Shown: positions 48,292-60,892 of the stretch, in pieces
How the letters are laid out: each line of letters begins with the position of its first letter
Position numbering within the stretch: the first letter of the stretch is position 1
Assembly: GCF_932526225.1 (NCBI RefSeq)
Contig: NC_064043.1
Coordinates: 13,390,085-13,454,084 of the forward strand
DNA length: 64,000 nt
Origin: Nematostella vectensis
Taxonomy: Eukaryota; Cnidaria; Anthozoa; Actiniaria; Edwardsiidae
Direction: 5' to 3'
Notes under the pieces: model-generated
What the model was told of the DNA's origin: nothing
Seen by the model: the letters and a program-made list of their open reading frames with translations, nothing else
The model's database searches: none
Made by a program: the position numbers and the translations under genes

Positions 48292-49482
48292 TGTGTTTCG
48301 TTGCTTGTGAAAAATACTTATTTGAGCCATTTACTTGTACACCTACTTACTTTTCGCCATCTTGTTAAATTAACTTCATTTAACCCGCCAATTCGTTGAG
48401 GAGATGGTCCTCTTGTAGCTAACTAAATTTTCATTTGCGATTCGCCGGAAGTGCAATATAGGTCGCAAAATAGAAAAAGCCAACGCTTGCTCCTTGAAGG
48501 AGTGGAGAAATTAAATTTGCAAAAAGTATTTACACATCAAGCACTTATATTTGAAGAATAAGAATGCATATTGGAAAAAAGACGATATAAAAGTAAATAT
48601 GATCACCACTCGCAAGTCCGATAGAATCATAAGCTAACAATAATTACATTTCGGGTTTTTGCACGTTCACTCGTGTGCAGCAGCCTATAAGGGCAGACCC
48701 AAACACACTTCGCGGCTTCACGCTAAATAGCGCTAGAGATACCTGGTTATATCAAGAAAATGTAAAAAGGAAAATACGGAAATACCTTTCTATGGTATAG
48801 GTAATTTTATTGGAAGGATTTAGTTACCCAAATAGAATTTGGTATTTTAATTGGGAGGGCCCTTAGTTGTGCATCTAGTCGGTGTAACTAAGGAATTAGC
48901 GTTCTATTCGTGATATTCTTCCAATCCAGTCTATACCATCAACCTTTACAAATAGAAAAAAAAAAGCAAGCTAGCAAACTTATTGGATTTTCAATGTCGT
49001 CGCCCTAGACTTCCATCATAATATGGTACCATATGCGGGACGCTTATTGCCATTCCGGATGAGAGGAATTGAATATTTTGATGTTTTGAAATAGGGCACC
49101 TGAGATGTGAGAAGTGGCTCTTGTGAACTTGTGAATGTCTTTTCTCTTGGATTATGTTAAGGATCGACTCAATCATGCGGATGGCCAAGTAGACTCGTGG
49201 TAATCGACACAAAGACTGGCTGGAGTCTCTTGACCAATTCCATTTATTCAGCAAAGTGCACAGCAGATGTCAAAATGAGTTCCATAGACAATTTAACACT
49301 TTATTCTATTAACGATCTGCATTTATTACTGTTTCATAGATTTCATGATATACCCTATACATTCGCGATATTATTCTTAATCTTCTTAATTATAGTATTC
49401 TTAATGACGCCTGGTCAAATCCTGTCCCACCAATAACCCATGTTTACTATCGATGGAATGTTAAAGTTCGTCTCCAGGCCCT
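48292..49482. other. Region between the GPCR and the secreted-protein gene
   Basis: Upstream of the GPCR and downstream of the secreted-protein gene (both minus strand). A TTTATT at 49322-49327 is an AATAAA signal on the minus strand, about 155 bp after the secreted-protein stop, and may end that transcript. Nothing else is recognisable. Confidence 0.5.
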
Positions 49483-52400
49483 CTAGCACATCATCCCCTT
49501 GTGAATCTCGTTCGCTTTCAACATCTGCTCGCCAAGTTGAGCGCACAAGTGTGCAAAGCGCTGAACGATCTTGGCCCGGCAAAGCTTGGACGAGACCACG
49601 TAACATGTGATGAACTTCTCGACGTCTTGACACATATTGCTGTTCGTCTCCATGTTCTGTGTGAACAGATCCACGCACGACTTGTGCACCTTCAGAGAGC
49701 AGGTGTCGTCTTCGTCTTCGTCTTCACCTGTGATCAGCAGAGGCTGGTAATTGTGCAAATAAGAGAAATCCCCTACTCTTGTTCCCACCGCCACCCCTCA
49801 ATCCCCCTCCTATCGCCACTCCTCCCTCACTCTGAAGCAAGAACAGCTTACAGGGCTATTTTCGAGGCCGTAAACAAACATCGACCCGTCGAAGACTCAA
49901 TTTCGCCTTCAAACTCCACAGGAAACCCATAATTTCATAAACGGCCCATTGAGGCATGAACTTATCTGGTCTCTGTTGATCAGTGTGTGAATACGCCCTT
50001 ATCTAGTCTCTGTTGATCAGTGTGTGAATACGCCCTTATCTGGTCTCTGTTGATCAGTGTGTGAATACGCCCTTATCTGGTCTCTGTTGATCAGTGTGTG
50101 AATACGCCCTTATCTGGTCTCTGTTGTTCAGTGTGTGAATACGGCCTTATCTGGTCTCTGTTCATCAGTGTGGGAATACGCCCTTATCTGGTCTATGTTG
50201 ATCACTATGTGAATACGCCCCTATCTGGTCTCTGTTCATCAGTGTGGAAATACGCCCTTATCTGGTCTTTGTTGATCAGTGTGTGAATACGCCCTTATCT
50301 GGTCTCTGTTGATCAGTGTGTGAATACGCCCTTATCTGTTCTCGGTTGATCAGTGTGTGAATACGCCCTTATCTGGTCTATGTTGATCAGTGTGTGAATA
50401 CGCCCTTATCTAGTCTCTGTTGATCAGTGTGTGAATACGCCCTTATATGGTCTCTGTTGATCAGTGTGTGAATACGCCCTTATCTGGTCTCTGTTGATCA
50501 GTGTGTGAATACGCCCTTATCTGGTCTCTGTTGTTCAGTGTGTGAATACGGCCTTATCTGGTCTCTGTTCATCAGTGTGGGAATACGCCCTTATCTGGTC
50601 TATGTTGATCACTATGTGAATACGCCCCTATCTGGTCTCTGTTCATCAGTGTGGAAATACGCCCTTATCTGGTCTTTGTTGATCAGTGTGTGAATACGCC
50701 CTTATCTGGTCTCTGTTGATCAGTGTGTGAATACGCCCTTATCTGTTCTCGGTTGATCAGTGTGTGAATACGCCCTTATCTGGTCTATGTTGATCAGTGT
50801 GTGAATACGCCCTTATCTGTTCTCTGTTGATCAGTGTGTGAATACGGCCTTATCTGGTCTCTGTTGATCAGTGTGTGAATACTCCCTTATCTGGTCTCTG
50901 TTGATCAGTGTGTGAATACGCCCTTATCTGGTCTCAGTTGATCAGTGTGTGAATATGCCCTTATCTGGTCTCTTTAGATCAGTTTGTGATTACGCCCTTA
51001 TCTGGTCTCTGTTGATCAGTGTGTGAATATGCCCTTATCTGGTCTCTGTTGATCAGTATGTGACTACGCCCTTATCTTGTCTATGTTGATCAGTTTGTGA
51101 ATACGCCCTTATCTGGTCTCTGTTGATCAGTGTGTGAATACGCCCTTATCTGGTCTCTGTTGATCAGTGTGTGACTACGCCCTTATCTGGTCTCTGTTGA
51201 TCAGTGTGTGAATACGCCCTTATCTGGTCTCTGTTGATCAGTGTGTGAATACGCCCTCATCTGGTCTCTGTTGATCAGTATGTGAATACGCCCTTATCTT
51301 GTCTATGTTTATCAGTTTGTGAATACGCCCTTGTCTGGTCTCTGTTGATCAGTGTGTGAATACGCCCCTATCTGGTCTCTGTTGATCAGTGTGTGAATAC
51401 GCCCTTATCTGGTCCCTGTTGATCAGTGTGTGAATACGCCCTTATCTGGTCTGTTGATCCGGGTGTGAATACGCTCTTATCTGGTCTTTTTTGTTTGTGT
51501 GATTTAGAGGTCCCTTCCCGGCTAAACAACCTTCCTCTCTCATATAGCATTCACCCATTCTAATACTTACTTATGCTGTCTATCAACTTGTGTTTTGCTT
51601 CAACGGCTGAAAAAAAAAACATAAAAATGAACTACTTTTCCTTTGCATGTGCACTGTTTTGGATTACAATGGAGCCTTTTAATGGTGATGGTGATTGATT
51701 AGCTAATGGAGACTTTCCATTGTTTTTACCGTGACGTTGTCATTGGATGATGTCTTCGGTATCATCTGACACCATTTAGTATCGATTTCTTAGCGATGTC
51801 TAGCCTGATGTGATAAGTCTCCCTAAGGGCATCCTCTACCCAAAATAAGAAAGGTATTTAAGGAAGATTGAGTTATGGATTCTGGGGGCATTTGACCTCT
51901 TGCACATGTTAATTTATTTTTTTTTCTTGCTCGATTTTGTGATAGTACATACTTAACCACCAATCAACCGAACCGAATATTTTGATTATATAGCTAGATA
52001 AATTCAATAAATTGAAGGACTTGCCTTTGAGCCTGGTTTTGAGCTTGCTGTATCGGTGATGGGGGCATATGTTCAGCTTCTTGTCCATCATCGCGTGTTG
52101 AAGCACGACATAACTATAGTTCCCGATAAACGGTCCGCGACAGTTACTTCTTGTCAAACACGTGACGAAACTCTAGAAAGAAATGATCCCTTTAAATAGT
52201 ATACACAAGCAGCAAAAGAAGATTGGCCCTTCTTGGGCTCCACGCCCACTTATAGATGTATGGTTAAGACACTAGATGACTGTAACGGAGGGAACAGCTG
52301 AAGGATTAATGTTTTAGAGCTGCATAGTTGCCAACGCTTTCTTTGGGAGAGGGAAGGGACGTACCCCACCCCTTATAAGGCGTCTTCATCGCATATCGCT

Positions 52401-52756
52401 TAGTTTGTTTAACATCAGATTACTGAGTACTGTTGTCTCTATGCCTATGTGTCTAGCAGGGTAATTGCTTGAATGTCGCCGACTTGTGTTACCTGAACAC
52501 CATTGCAGTATACGGTGTGGTTCCCTTGGTTGCGCACTGTTCCGATGTTATGAAAATTATCTTTAAACTTTTTGTTGCATCTTTTGATCTCGCTAAATTG
52601 GCAGTTTGACGGGCCAAGAACTGGGTGTTCCACGTCACGAATATAAAATGTGTCTGCGGCTTTTGAATCTCCCTGTAGATCAGACAGGTCCAAGTCGATT
52701 TGCGCTGCCAACCCCAGACAAAACGGGAGGCACAACAAGATTAGCTTGGACACCAT
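49483..52756 (-). CDS. Secreted protein with two six-cysteine domains, 230 aa
   Basis: Not recognised as a named family; the Cys pattern loosely recalls DUF19/T20D4.11-type extracellular domains. Coding exons in transcript order: 52756-52493, 52172-52025, 51606-51571, 49727-49483. The start is the ATG three bases after an acceptor (TATCGCAG then ACGATGG). The signal peptide is MVSKLILLCLPFCLGLAAQ. Domain 1 cysteines are at 52, 60, 84, 93, 99 and 124; domain 2 at 159, 167, 182, 191, 199 and 211. Both share C-x7-C and C-x8-C spacing, pointing to domain duplication. An acidic EDEDEDD linker separates them. Intron 52024-51607 uses a GC donor (AAAG then GCAAGT), the only choice that keeps the frame; the other junctions are GT-AG. 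The protein ends in Cys (MMC). There is no transmembrane segment, so it is probably extracellular. Confidence 0.72.
49945..51485. repeat. 37-bp minisatellite in the last intron of the secreted-protein gene (about 41 units)
   Basis: The unit contains TGTTGATCAGTGTGTGAATA followed by CGCCCTTATCTGGTCTC. Two blocks beginning near 50098 and 50505 are identical over more than 185 bp. They are 407 bp apart, exactly 11 units, so a higher-order block was copied recently. The intron runs 49728-51570, so the array takes up most of it. Confidence 0.97.
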
Positions 52757-54448
52757 CGTCTGCGATAACAAAAAGAGAAGATATCAAACCAATTGCTCAT
52801 CTTCCGCACATTGTTTGAAGACCAAGAGACGTTTTAATTTTGGAAAAATTATGCTAAGTCGTTCTCAGAAATGGGATGAATGAGAAACACGAACGTTGCT
52901 AGGTCTATTGACAAAGAGCCTTTACTCTCGTTTTCAGTCACACGTGCAACTTATGTTTCTCGTTTCCAATTCGCTACTTGTTTTTGGTTAGAGAAAGAAA
53001 GCAGACCAGAGATGTATACCCACACAACTGTGGTGATACTGAATTCGGTTATTATCTTTGCCTAATTTATTGTCTGCATCAATTCTCTATTGCTTTCTTA
53101 AAAAAATAGGAATAGTGAGTATAAATCTATATCTATCAGCTTGGAAAGCTGTTGTTAGTTGTGATTTTCTTCAATGAATTTGGGAGATAAAATGTTGAAT
53201 CTAGCCGATTTCTTCACAAAATTTGTCATTCCATATTAATTGAAACAAATAACAAAGTCGTCGTAGCGATCCAAGCCACGATCTTGGGGTAGCTGTTTTA
53301 TTGAACTGCTTTTTGACCTAGATTCAAAGCTCTATTTGTAACGACCATTATTTGTAAAGCTTAAATCTAGGTCCACATGTATTACAAAAGCTTCGCTTTG
53401 AACTGCGCCTAAAATAACATTCAGGTGTGCAACCCAGAACTTGGTGTTAGGAACATTTTTAGAAATTCCTTTCTGTCAACAAATCCATTCAAAGACCGTA
53501 CTGAATGTTATTTTAGCTAACAGAAGAAGGAGGTTAGATGATGAACTTTGAAAAAGACCTAATTTAAACTTCACGTATTTTAGTGGTAATTATCGATAAC
53601 AGAGAAGTCACTCATTTCCAGTCCGCCCGAGCGGCTTATCTCAATCGATTCCGGCTTGTGTAAACTTATGCGCCGGTTGCCAAACTTTTCGGCCAAATTA
53701 AATTAAACTGAATTTAGTATTATCACACTGTGTTGTCAACACACTAAATCAACAACAACACAAAGCTTAGAAACAATTTGAACTTAATTTAATTGCTGGC
53801 TTTGCAAAAAAGGTGTTCTACTTTTATGTTGTTTTGGTTGTGATCGATCTAGAGCTGTGAATGCAGAATCGGAAGAATTCAAAAGTCATGATTGACGTCC
53901 AACAAAACACAGTTGCGACTCGTAAAAACGAAATGCACATGGTGGACTGGAAACGAGTGTAAATGCTGATTTGAACCAGGGACAGCCAAGTTTCAAATGA
54001 CTGCGCAATGAACAACTTTAATCAAAATTTTCACTTGGGAAGGGGGACCTGTTTGATGACTGGATTCTCTATCAAATCACGGGATTAGGATACTTTGTCA
54101 ACGATTTCTTTATAAAATATACACAAATGAATCCCCAATTAATGTTGAATATCGAACTCGGCAAATAAATTATTTCTCCTTATAATCCAAAATCTCTCCT
54201 GCCTTCTGAGTAAGCGAATCCTTTTTAGTTGCCTCTTGTTATATTTCTATTTCTCTTGGCTAAAAACCCTAGCGATCGTTGTTTTCAAGTCTCGAAACAT
54301 TTGAACGGTACTGTGTAACCATAGCCTCTTTAGTGTTCGTGACAAGCCCGAGCCCTCTCCGAACCTAACTCTTACGCTTTTATTAGGATGTGCTTCGAAT
54401 TTAGACCAGCCCATTCGAAGAATAGTGAACAACAACGAAAACTCTTAC

Positions 54449-54567
54449 CTTGCGAAAGTCTGCAACGTTTTCTCGGCCTTTCTTCACCTCTGTTTCTCCA
54501 CCTCTCCTTGGCTCTGTACCGAAGTAGGGTGGGCATAGTCTGGCAAATCCCCAAGGCCCTATTTATA
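54449..54567 (-). promoter_or_regulatory. Possible TATA promoter and 5' UTR exon of the secreted-protein gene
   Basis: On the minus strand TATAAATA lies at 54567-54560 within the near-palindrome CCCTATAAATAGGG. A start site about 30 bp downstream would give an exon ending at 54449 in a good donor (CGCAAG then GTAAGAGT). The next minus-strand acceptor that makes sense is the one at 52760, directly before the signal-peptide ATG. The exon has a short upstream ATG frame that is out of phase with the protein. Linking the two is inference. Confidence 0.35.
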
Positions 54568-56009
54568 GGGCAACTATTCTTAATCGTCGGGTCCTTAACT
54601 CTGTCATGATATCTAATGAGAATAGGAAGCGGCTTGGCGAAATTGTGCTTTGCCAGTAAGCGCTTTGCTCTCTACTTCTTCTTTTTTCTGAAGTGCACTC
54701 TTATCGAGATGCGCATATTTTCTTAACGGACTTCTATCAACTACGGGATTAAACCTTGAAACATACCTTGAAGAATAGGTAGAGTTTTAGTATATAATAA
54801 AAAACCTGAAACTTTAAAAGGGAAAAACCTTAGTTGAGCATGAAGAAATCTTATGAAAGTATATTTTATATGCACCGGAATTGAATACTTAACCTTCTGA
54901 GCACTTATTCACCGCAAAAATGCGCTTTTAAGGAGACAATGAGCGAATATTGGTCGTGATTGATATACGAAAGTCAGGTTTCTTTTGCATTCAAAATAAA
55001 TGTGCTATAACAACAATCGCCCCAGGGCAGAACCACATTTTATTTTATATAGAGTGTTCACTCCAGCCTAGTCTGGTTAGGCGCCGCTAAAAGCGGTTGC
55101 TAAGCAGACTAACTCCAGCCGCTATAATAATGTTCATGCGGCGAAAAAACCAATACAATATTCCTTATTGGTCACTATTTCGAAAATTATTGACCAACGT
55201 TGCATAATTGAGAGAAAGAAAAAGTAGGTAGGAAATTGCTTTCGCGCTTTGCAATATTACAAAGCGAGATAGAACCACCGAAGAAGTGATTTGCTATTCT
55301 TTCCACTTGATCTAATAGCAGAAAAAGACACAGAAAAGGAAAACTATTCCTTCAAGATAACCATTTCAACGTGCTTTTGCTGAACGGGGAAGATTTCAAC
55401 TTTGCACTGAAAGACCTCCTAATGGTCCGATTTCTAGGTGACCCCTAGGAAGGGGCAGGAGTGATTCTTTTTGGTACTACCCAATTTCACTTATTACATA
55501 AGCGCAATTACGCGCAATACGAATTTCGTGAGGGAGATACTCTCTATGGAACCTGTCTTGGCGACCAATATAACCACACCTACGGGAGTTGCGTGCTATT
55601 TGCTGTGAACTCTTTGATCTCAGTAAAAGGGCACTTAAGTTAGAACGTCAATATGTCTTATTCGAGTCATCATGGAGTGTGCTAGTTTCATTACATAGAA
55701 TTAGTAGGATAAAGCATCCTACGAGGCCACATCACTCGGCATCTGGTCTTGTCTTGGGGTCACATTGCTCAGACTTGTGAATAGACTAATGTGTGTGGCC
55801 AGCGGCGCTACAAATGGGCGTCAACAAAACCAGGAGTGGGGAATAATGGAAATGGGAATCAGCGGTATTCCCCATTTGAGCCGAGGTACTGTTAAATGTC
55901 TTTATGAAGTATCTACCTGGTGAGCAGAGTTTTACGGGGGTAAACACAACCTGGACCCCTTTTGGATCTCCTATTTGGATCCCCCCTTTGGATAAACCAC
56001 TTTTTGTTT

Positions 56010-56320
56010 TTTATTCATTCATCATTTATTTGACACACTAACATATATAATACAGATACATAGATTACAATTACATACAGCCTTTTTCATTAAAATATAT
56101 GTAAAATATCGACTGGATAAAAAAATAGAAATCAGACCTCCTAATTGTCCAAGCTCTGCTTAGTTTACAAGTACTGTAACAAGTCAAAAATCGGACAGGG
56201 GGAAACCCCTTTTCCAATGATGAAACCTGTTCCGCTTTGCATCTAAAAACCATCAACAACATGCGCTCTGAGGTTCTATTCGCAAGCCCATCCATATCTA
56301 GTCACTGTGCTGTGGATTTT
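56010..56320 (-). mobile_element. Possible 3' tail of a degraded non-LTR element
   Basis: On the minus strand the segment ends with GTGTCAAATAAATGATGAAT and an (ATGA)-like tail, as many CR1/L2 elements do. No reverse-transcriptase motif is left, so this is a weak call. Confidence 0.25.
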
Positions 56321-56689
56321 TACTCACGTATGCCACAAAAAGAACTCGAGCCTCTGTTTCCAGGGTAGACTATCTCATGAGTAAGCCGCTTTTCTAAACA
56401 AAGACACAGGTAGCCCATCTAATACAATCTGATACATGTAATTTAGAAAAATCGGCTGACATGTGCCTTGAAAGAACGCATTTCCACGTGCTGGTTTAAA
56501 TTCCGTCATCGGTACCGTCGTCCTTGCTAAACTCACGTACCAAACGTATTCCTAGCCATTCCCGCTCAATTCAGCACAAATTTAACGCTGGCCTGTTCCT
56601 GGGAAAGGTCAGCGCTAACCCAGGAATAAATACGGCTATCTCAACATTTGATTGGATAAAAGGGTCCCTGGGTTAATTCGCTTTCTAGG

Positions 56690-57230
56690 AACCCGGCCCT
56701 CTCGTCTGTGCACCCTTGGGCTCCCTGTGGTTCTGGTGTACTCTATCTCGTCTGTGCACTTTTGGGCTCCCTGTGGTTCTGGCGTACTGTATCTCGTCTG
56801 TGCACCCCTTAAAGATCTAGAAATTGTTTGGGTTTTATTTTGGAAATTGAAATATCCGCCCCTGGATGATTTAAACTTTTCCATTTCTTGTTTTTCATCG
56901 TACCGGGATCCCTGTGGTTCTGGTGTAATGTATCTCATCTGTGCACCCTTGGGCTCCCTGTGGTTCTGGTGTACTGTATCTCGTCTGTGTACCCCTTAAA
57001 GATCTAGAAATTGTTTGGGTTTTATTTTGGAAATTGAAATATCCGCCTTTGGATGATTTAAACTTTTCCATTTCTTGTTTTTTATCGCACTGGGGTCCCT
57101 GTGGTTCTGGTGTAATGTATCTCATCTGTGCACCCTTGGGCTCCCTGTGCTTCTGGTGTACTGTATCTCGTCTGTGCACCCCTTAAAGATCTAGACATTG
57201 TTTGGGTTTTATTTTGGAAATTGAAATATC
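56690..57230. repeat. 186-bp tandem duplication (about 3 units)
   Basis: TTAAAGATCTAGAAATTGTT begins near 56810, 56995 and 57182, giving a period close to 186 bp. Each is preceded by CACCCTTGGGCTCCCTGTG and CTGTATCTCGTCTGTGCACC. The last unit is cut short near 57230. Within each unit the CTCCCTGTGGTTCTGG sentence is itself repeated. Confidence 0.9.
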
Positions 57231-57563
57231 TTGTGTCATTAATGGAATAACTATAGTTTTTTTACATGTATTTTTCATGATTTAGTTATCAAATGGAAAC
57301 ACTTTTATTGTCGCATGTATTGAATTTCTGAGAGATTTAAATTGATTTACTTTTAAGCTGAAATAATATCTTTTGCATATATTTTATTGCGGAAAGTAGT
57401 TACAGTTACAAGCATCCTGACTACGCCTCTACGAAGAGCTTCAAAAACAACATTTCCGTAGCGGATGTGTAATCGCGAGATCTTAGCTTTGATACTGTAG
57501 ATTGTTTTTGCCATATTCCTCAACCATAGTTGTTTCTTTGATCAAATAAAAGAGGAAAGTAGG

Positions 57564-59672
57564 GTGCATATTAATATTAAAACTCTCTTTGAGTTTACAC
57601 GGGTTCAGTTTCATGATCTTACGTCTAAGGGTTTTTCTAAAAAATCCGCCACAAAACTGTGCGATGCAATAGCGACGATGACTAAGTCACTATGTACGAA
57701 ATATATCGACCCCAAAACAATAGAGCCACTGGTTGCTAGTCGTTTGATCCCCCTTGATAAAGGCGAAGGTGCGGTGAGAACCATTGGGGTTTGCGAGGTG
57801 TTGCGAAGGATCATTGTGTGAAAGTGTGTTATGAACGTTGCTAAGGGAGACGTGGTCGATGCAAGTGGCTCCCTCCAACTGTGCGCTGGTCAGAACTCTG
57901 GAAGCGAAGCTGCTATACACGGAATGCGCACCATCTTTGAAGCGGACGACACAGACGCTATCATTCTCATCGATGCTTCCAATGCATTTAATGCGCTCAA
58001 TAGAGCAACTGCACTTCACAATATTAGGGTTCTTTGCCCGATAATAGCAATCTACGCCATCAATACATACAGGAATTCGGCGCGCTTGTTTATCACTGGA
58101 GGCAAAGAGATAATTTCTGCCGAAGGCGACCCGCTTGCTATGGCCATCTACGCTTTAAGCATGCAACCGCTGATTTGCAGGCGGCATCCAGTACCAAAAA
58201 GTGGACAAATGGGTTGGCGAGGTTACAAAGCTAGCAGAATTTGCCCTCTCGCAACCACAGGCATGCTATGCTGCATATACCTTCGGTCTGAAACATCGCT
58301 ATACTTACTTTCTAAGGACTCTGCCAGACATTCAGGATTTACTAGAGGCGCTTGAGAACGCGATATCGAATGTGCTCATTCCCGCAGCCACTGACCATAG
58401 GTGCAGTCCGCTTGAGAGAGACGTTCTTGCACTACATCTAGGGGGTCTAAGCATGACAAATCCATGTCTTGAAGCAGATATAGAGCTATCATCTTCTGTT
58501 AAAGCTACCGCCCCACTTGTCCAACAGATAGTAGTTCAAAGTCATCAGTTGCCTGACGATTCTGTTGTGAAGCCACTACAGCAGGCTGTATAAAGGGAGA
58601 TGGCTGAGGTACTTAAGGAGAGAGCAGATGGCATTAGGGACGAAGCTTCGCGGAACATCCACCGCGCACTAGATCTTGCCGCAGAAAAGGGATCTTCAGT
58701 GTGGCTTACAGTGCTCCCCCTCCGTGAGATAGGCTACAACCTAAACAAGGGGGGATTTCGCGACGCCATCAAACTACGCTATGATTGGCCCATAAACGAT
58801 ATCCCCACTACTTGCGTGTGCGGGGACAATTTCACAGTAGATCATGCGATGATCTGTAAGCGAGGAGGATTCATTTCCCAGCGCCATAACGAATTAAGGG
58901 ATCTGGAAGCGGACCTTCTTGATATGGTCTGCAATGATGTAAAGATCGAGCCTGTCCTGCAAGATATCACATGGGAACAACTCGGAAGGGGATCTAATAC
59001 TGCCCCAAATGCAAGATTAGATATACACGCGCGGGGTTTCTGGTAACCACAAAGAGCAGCGTTCTTTGATGTCAGGGTCTGTCACCCTAATGCTGGCTCT
59101 TATAGGGACTTAGAACTACACCAGATTTATCGCAATCATGAGAACGAGAAGAAAAGATTATACTCGCGAAGAGTTCTCGAAGTTGAACAAGGAACCTTTA
59201 CGCCTTTAGTATTTACAAGCACTGGTGGGATGGGTAAAGAATGTCTGCGTTTTCACAGTCGCCTCGCCGAGCTGCTAGCTGTTAAGAAAGGAGAACAATA
59301 TAGTGACACTATAAGCTGGATAAGGGCCAGAGTCTCCTTCGCCCTTCTCCGTTCTGTGCTTGAGAGGGTCAAGGGCAAGAAATTACAGATTCGATTTGAA
59401 GAACATTGACTTTAAAATTGCCAATTCTGAAAGCTCGGGTTGAATAAGATTAATGTACCTTTTAGTTGTTAGTTTTCTCGATATTTTAACACTCCATACT
59501 TTTAGAATTAGTTTTTTGCTTTTAAATTATTTTGACACATTGTTATCATTATTATTGAATTCACAAGTGTTTAAACAAAAATATTTTTAATGTCAAAAAT
59601 GTGATTGTAGAGAATTGTACATAGATTATTAGATTTTATAATTATTGTTAATAAAGATTATAATAAAAAAAA
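57564..59672 (+). pseudogene. Decayed reverse-transcriptase element with CCHC finger and endonuclease-like C-terminus
   Basis: Fragments of one protein are collinear across several frames. An N-terminal part (57600-57818: [20 protein letters not shown]) ends at a TGA, and the frame resumes at once ([35 protein letters not shown] = RT motif A). Motif B has lost its TQG residues ([10 protein letters not shown]). Near 58190 a deletion and frameshift remove the catalytic DD region. The frame then resumes ([20 protein letters not shown]), stops again at 58591, and continues with a CxC...HxxxxC finger ([20 protein letters not shown]) and [21 protein letters not shown] near 59043 precedes [13 protein letters not shown], which resembles a PD-(D/E)XK-type nuclease strand. 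Sequence similarity ends near 59408. An AATAAAG and A-rich tail end at 59672. It is a dead copy with at least four lesions. Confidence 0.8.
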
Positions 59673-60892
59673 TACTCCACGTGACAACTTCGTCACGTCA
59701 CCTGATATTTGTGACCTTGTGAGGGTTTTCGTGCCGTGATTGGATGAGAATATATCCCATTGACAACCAAGAGGCTTCGACAATTCCCGGGTGGCATCAG
59801 CAAGTGATATAAAAACAGAAAATTTGAAAACCGTACATGTTTTTATATGCGATTTTTTTCAGTCTTGAAGATTGAGCTCCATACAATTGGGTCACAAAAA
59901 AGCCTAACTCTAAAGAAGGCCGCTCATCGAGTTTGAAATCTTCCGACCAAATGTTATAAACATATGAAATATTGGCATTTAACTAATCAAAATCCGTCGT
60001 TCAGTTTTTGTTAATTTGTTATGGATTTCTTTCAAAAAAAATATTTCTTTCAACCTAGGTAAGCCGTTTTGTTTTTTTTTTCTTTGCATTTTTTGAATTT
60101 CGCGCTCTGCCCCACGCCGATAATTTGGAAAACATATATTTGCATATATCGTATGTGCACTAGCCTGCGAGCCGGCTCTCCTGTGTGTTTTCGTAGTTCA
60201 GGATCCCTGTGGCGCAAAAATTAAGAGTCCAGTTTGATTTACCTTTCTTCCGTTGTATATTTATAATTGAATTGTATCTAATTGTATCGCGAAGTGCTGT
60301 TGGCGCATCAGGTGTATTAAGCCTGGTATCGTTATGTTTGACACGCCCTAGTCAGCTTGTTGTTATGTTCGCTATAAATTAGACCAAATATAAACAAATG
60401 TTTAGAATAGTTAAAATTACACCAAAAATATATGGTAGAATTATTTACTAAGATATGTCAGTTTGAATTTTATATGAAAATCGCACTGTTACGCGCAAGA
60501 AAGAAAATTATTAAAATATTCACACCTAGATGTCTTCTTCTTGTCCTTTAACTTTGGCTTGACATTTAACTAGATGCGCTAAGAGGGGAGGGGTGGGCCG
60601 AGGGAAAGAGGGTTTAGAGGAGCTACATCACAATGTTTTAGCAACAAACTGCCTTTTTAATATAAGTAGTAACAATAATCATCATCATGATCATTATTGT
60701 AATCATCATCATAATCATCATCATCATAATCATAATCATAATAATTAACACCGAATATCTAAAGCTTAAATACAAGTAAGTGGCGCTCATGAAACAAGCG
60801 AATAAAAGTAATTAAATTGTTCTTAATCGCTATTAAATAAATATTGCAATTAAATAATTAACTAGTGAGACGGCATGGTTGGACGGCATGGT

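Larger units (their letters stand above)
52757..56690. other. Intergenic region, largely featureless
   Basis: Apart from the possible promoter and 5' UTR exon near 54.5 kb and a possible retroelement tail near 56.0-56.3 kb, I see nothing supportable. Short open frames at 53824-54015, 55461-55643 and 55589-55780 lack splice context or similarity. Confidence 0.5.

Noticed and set aside
48292-48330. Upstream ATG for the GPCR
   Set aside because: It is in frame, but it would put 13 polar residues before the signal peptide. The ATG at 48291 gives a standard signal sequence. It is not excluded.
41690-51485. CRISPR-like regular repeats (37- and 43-bp periods)
   Set aside because: Units are directly adjacent with no unique spacers, and the setting is an intron-rich animal genome.
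52757-52771. N-terminal extension of the secreted protein
   Set aside because: It would begin at TTG and lies across a splice acceptor (TATCGCAG); the ATG at 52756 is the better start.
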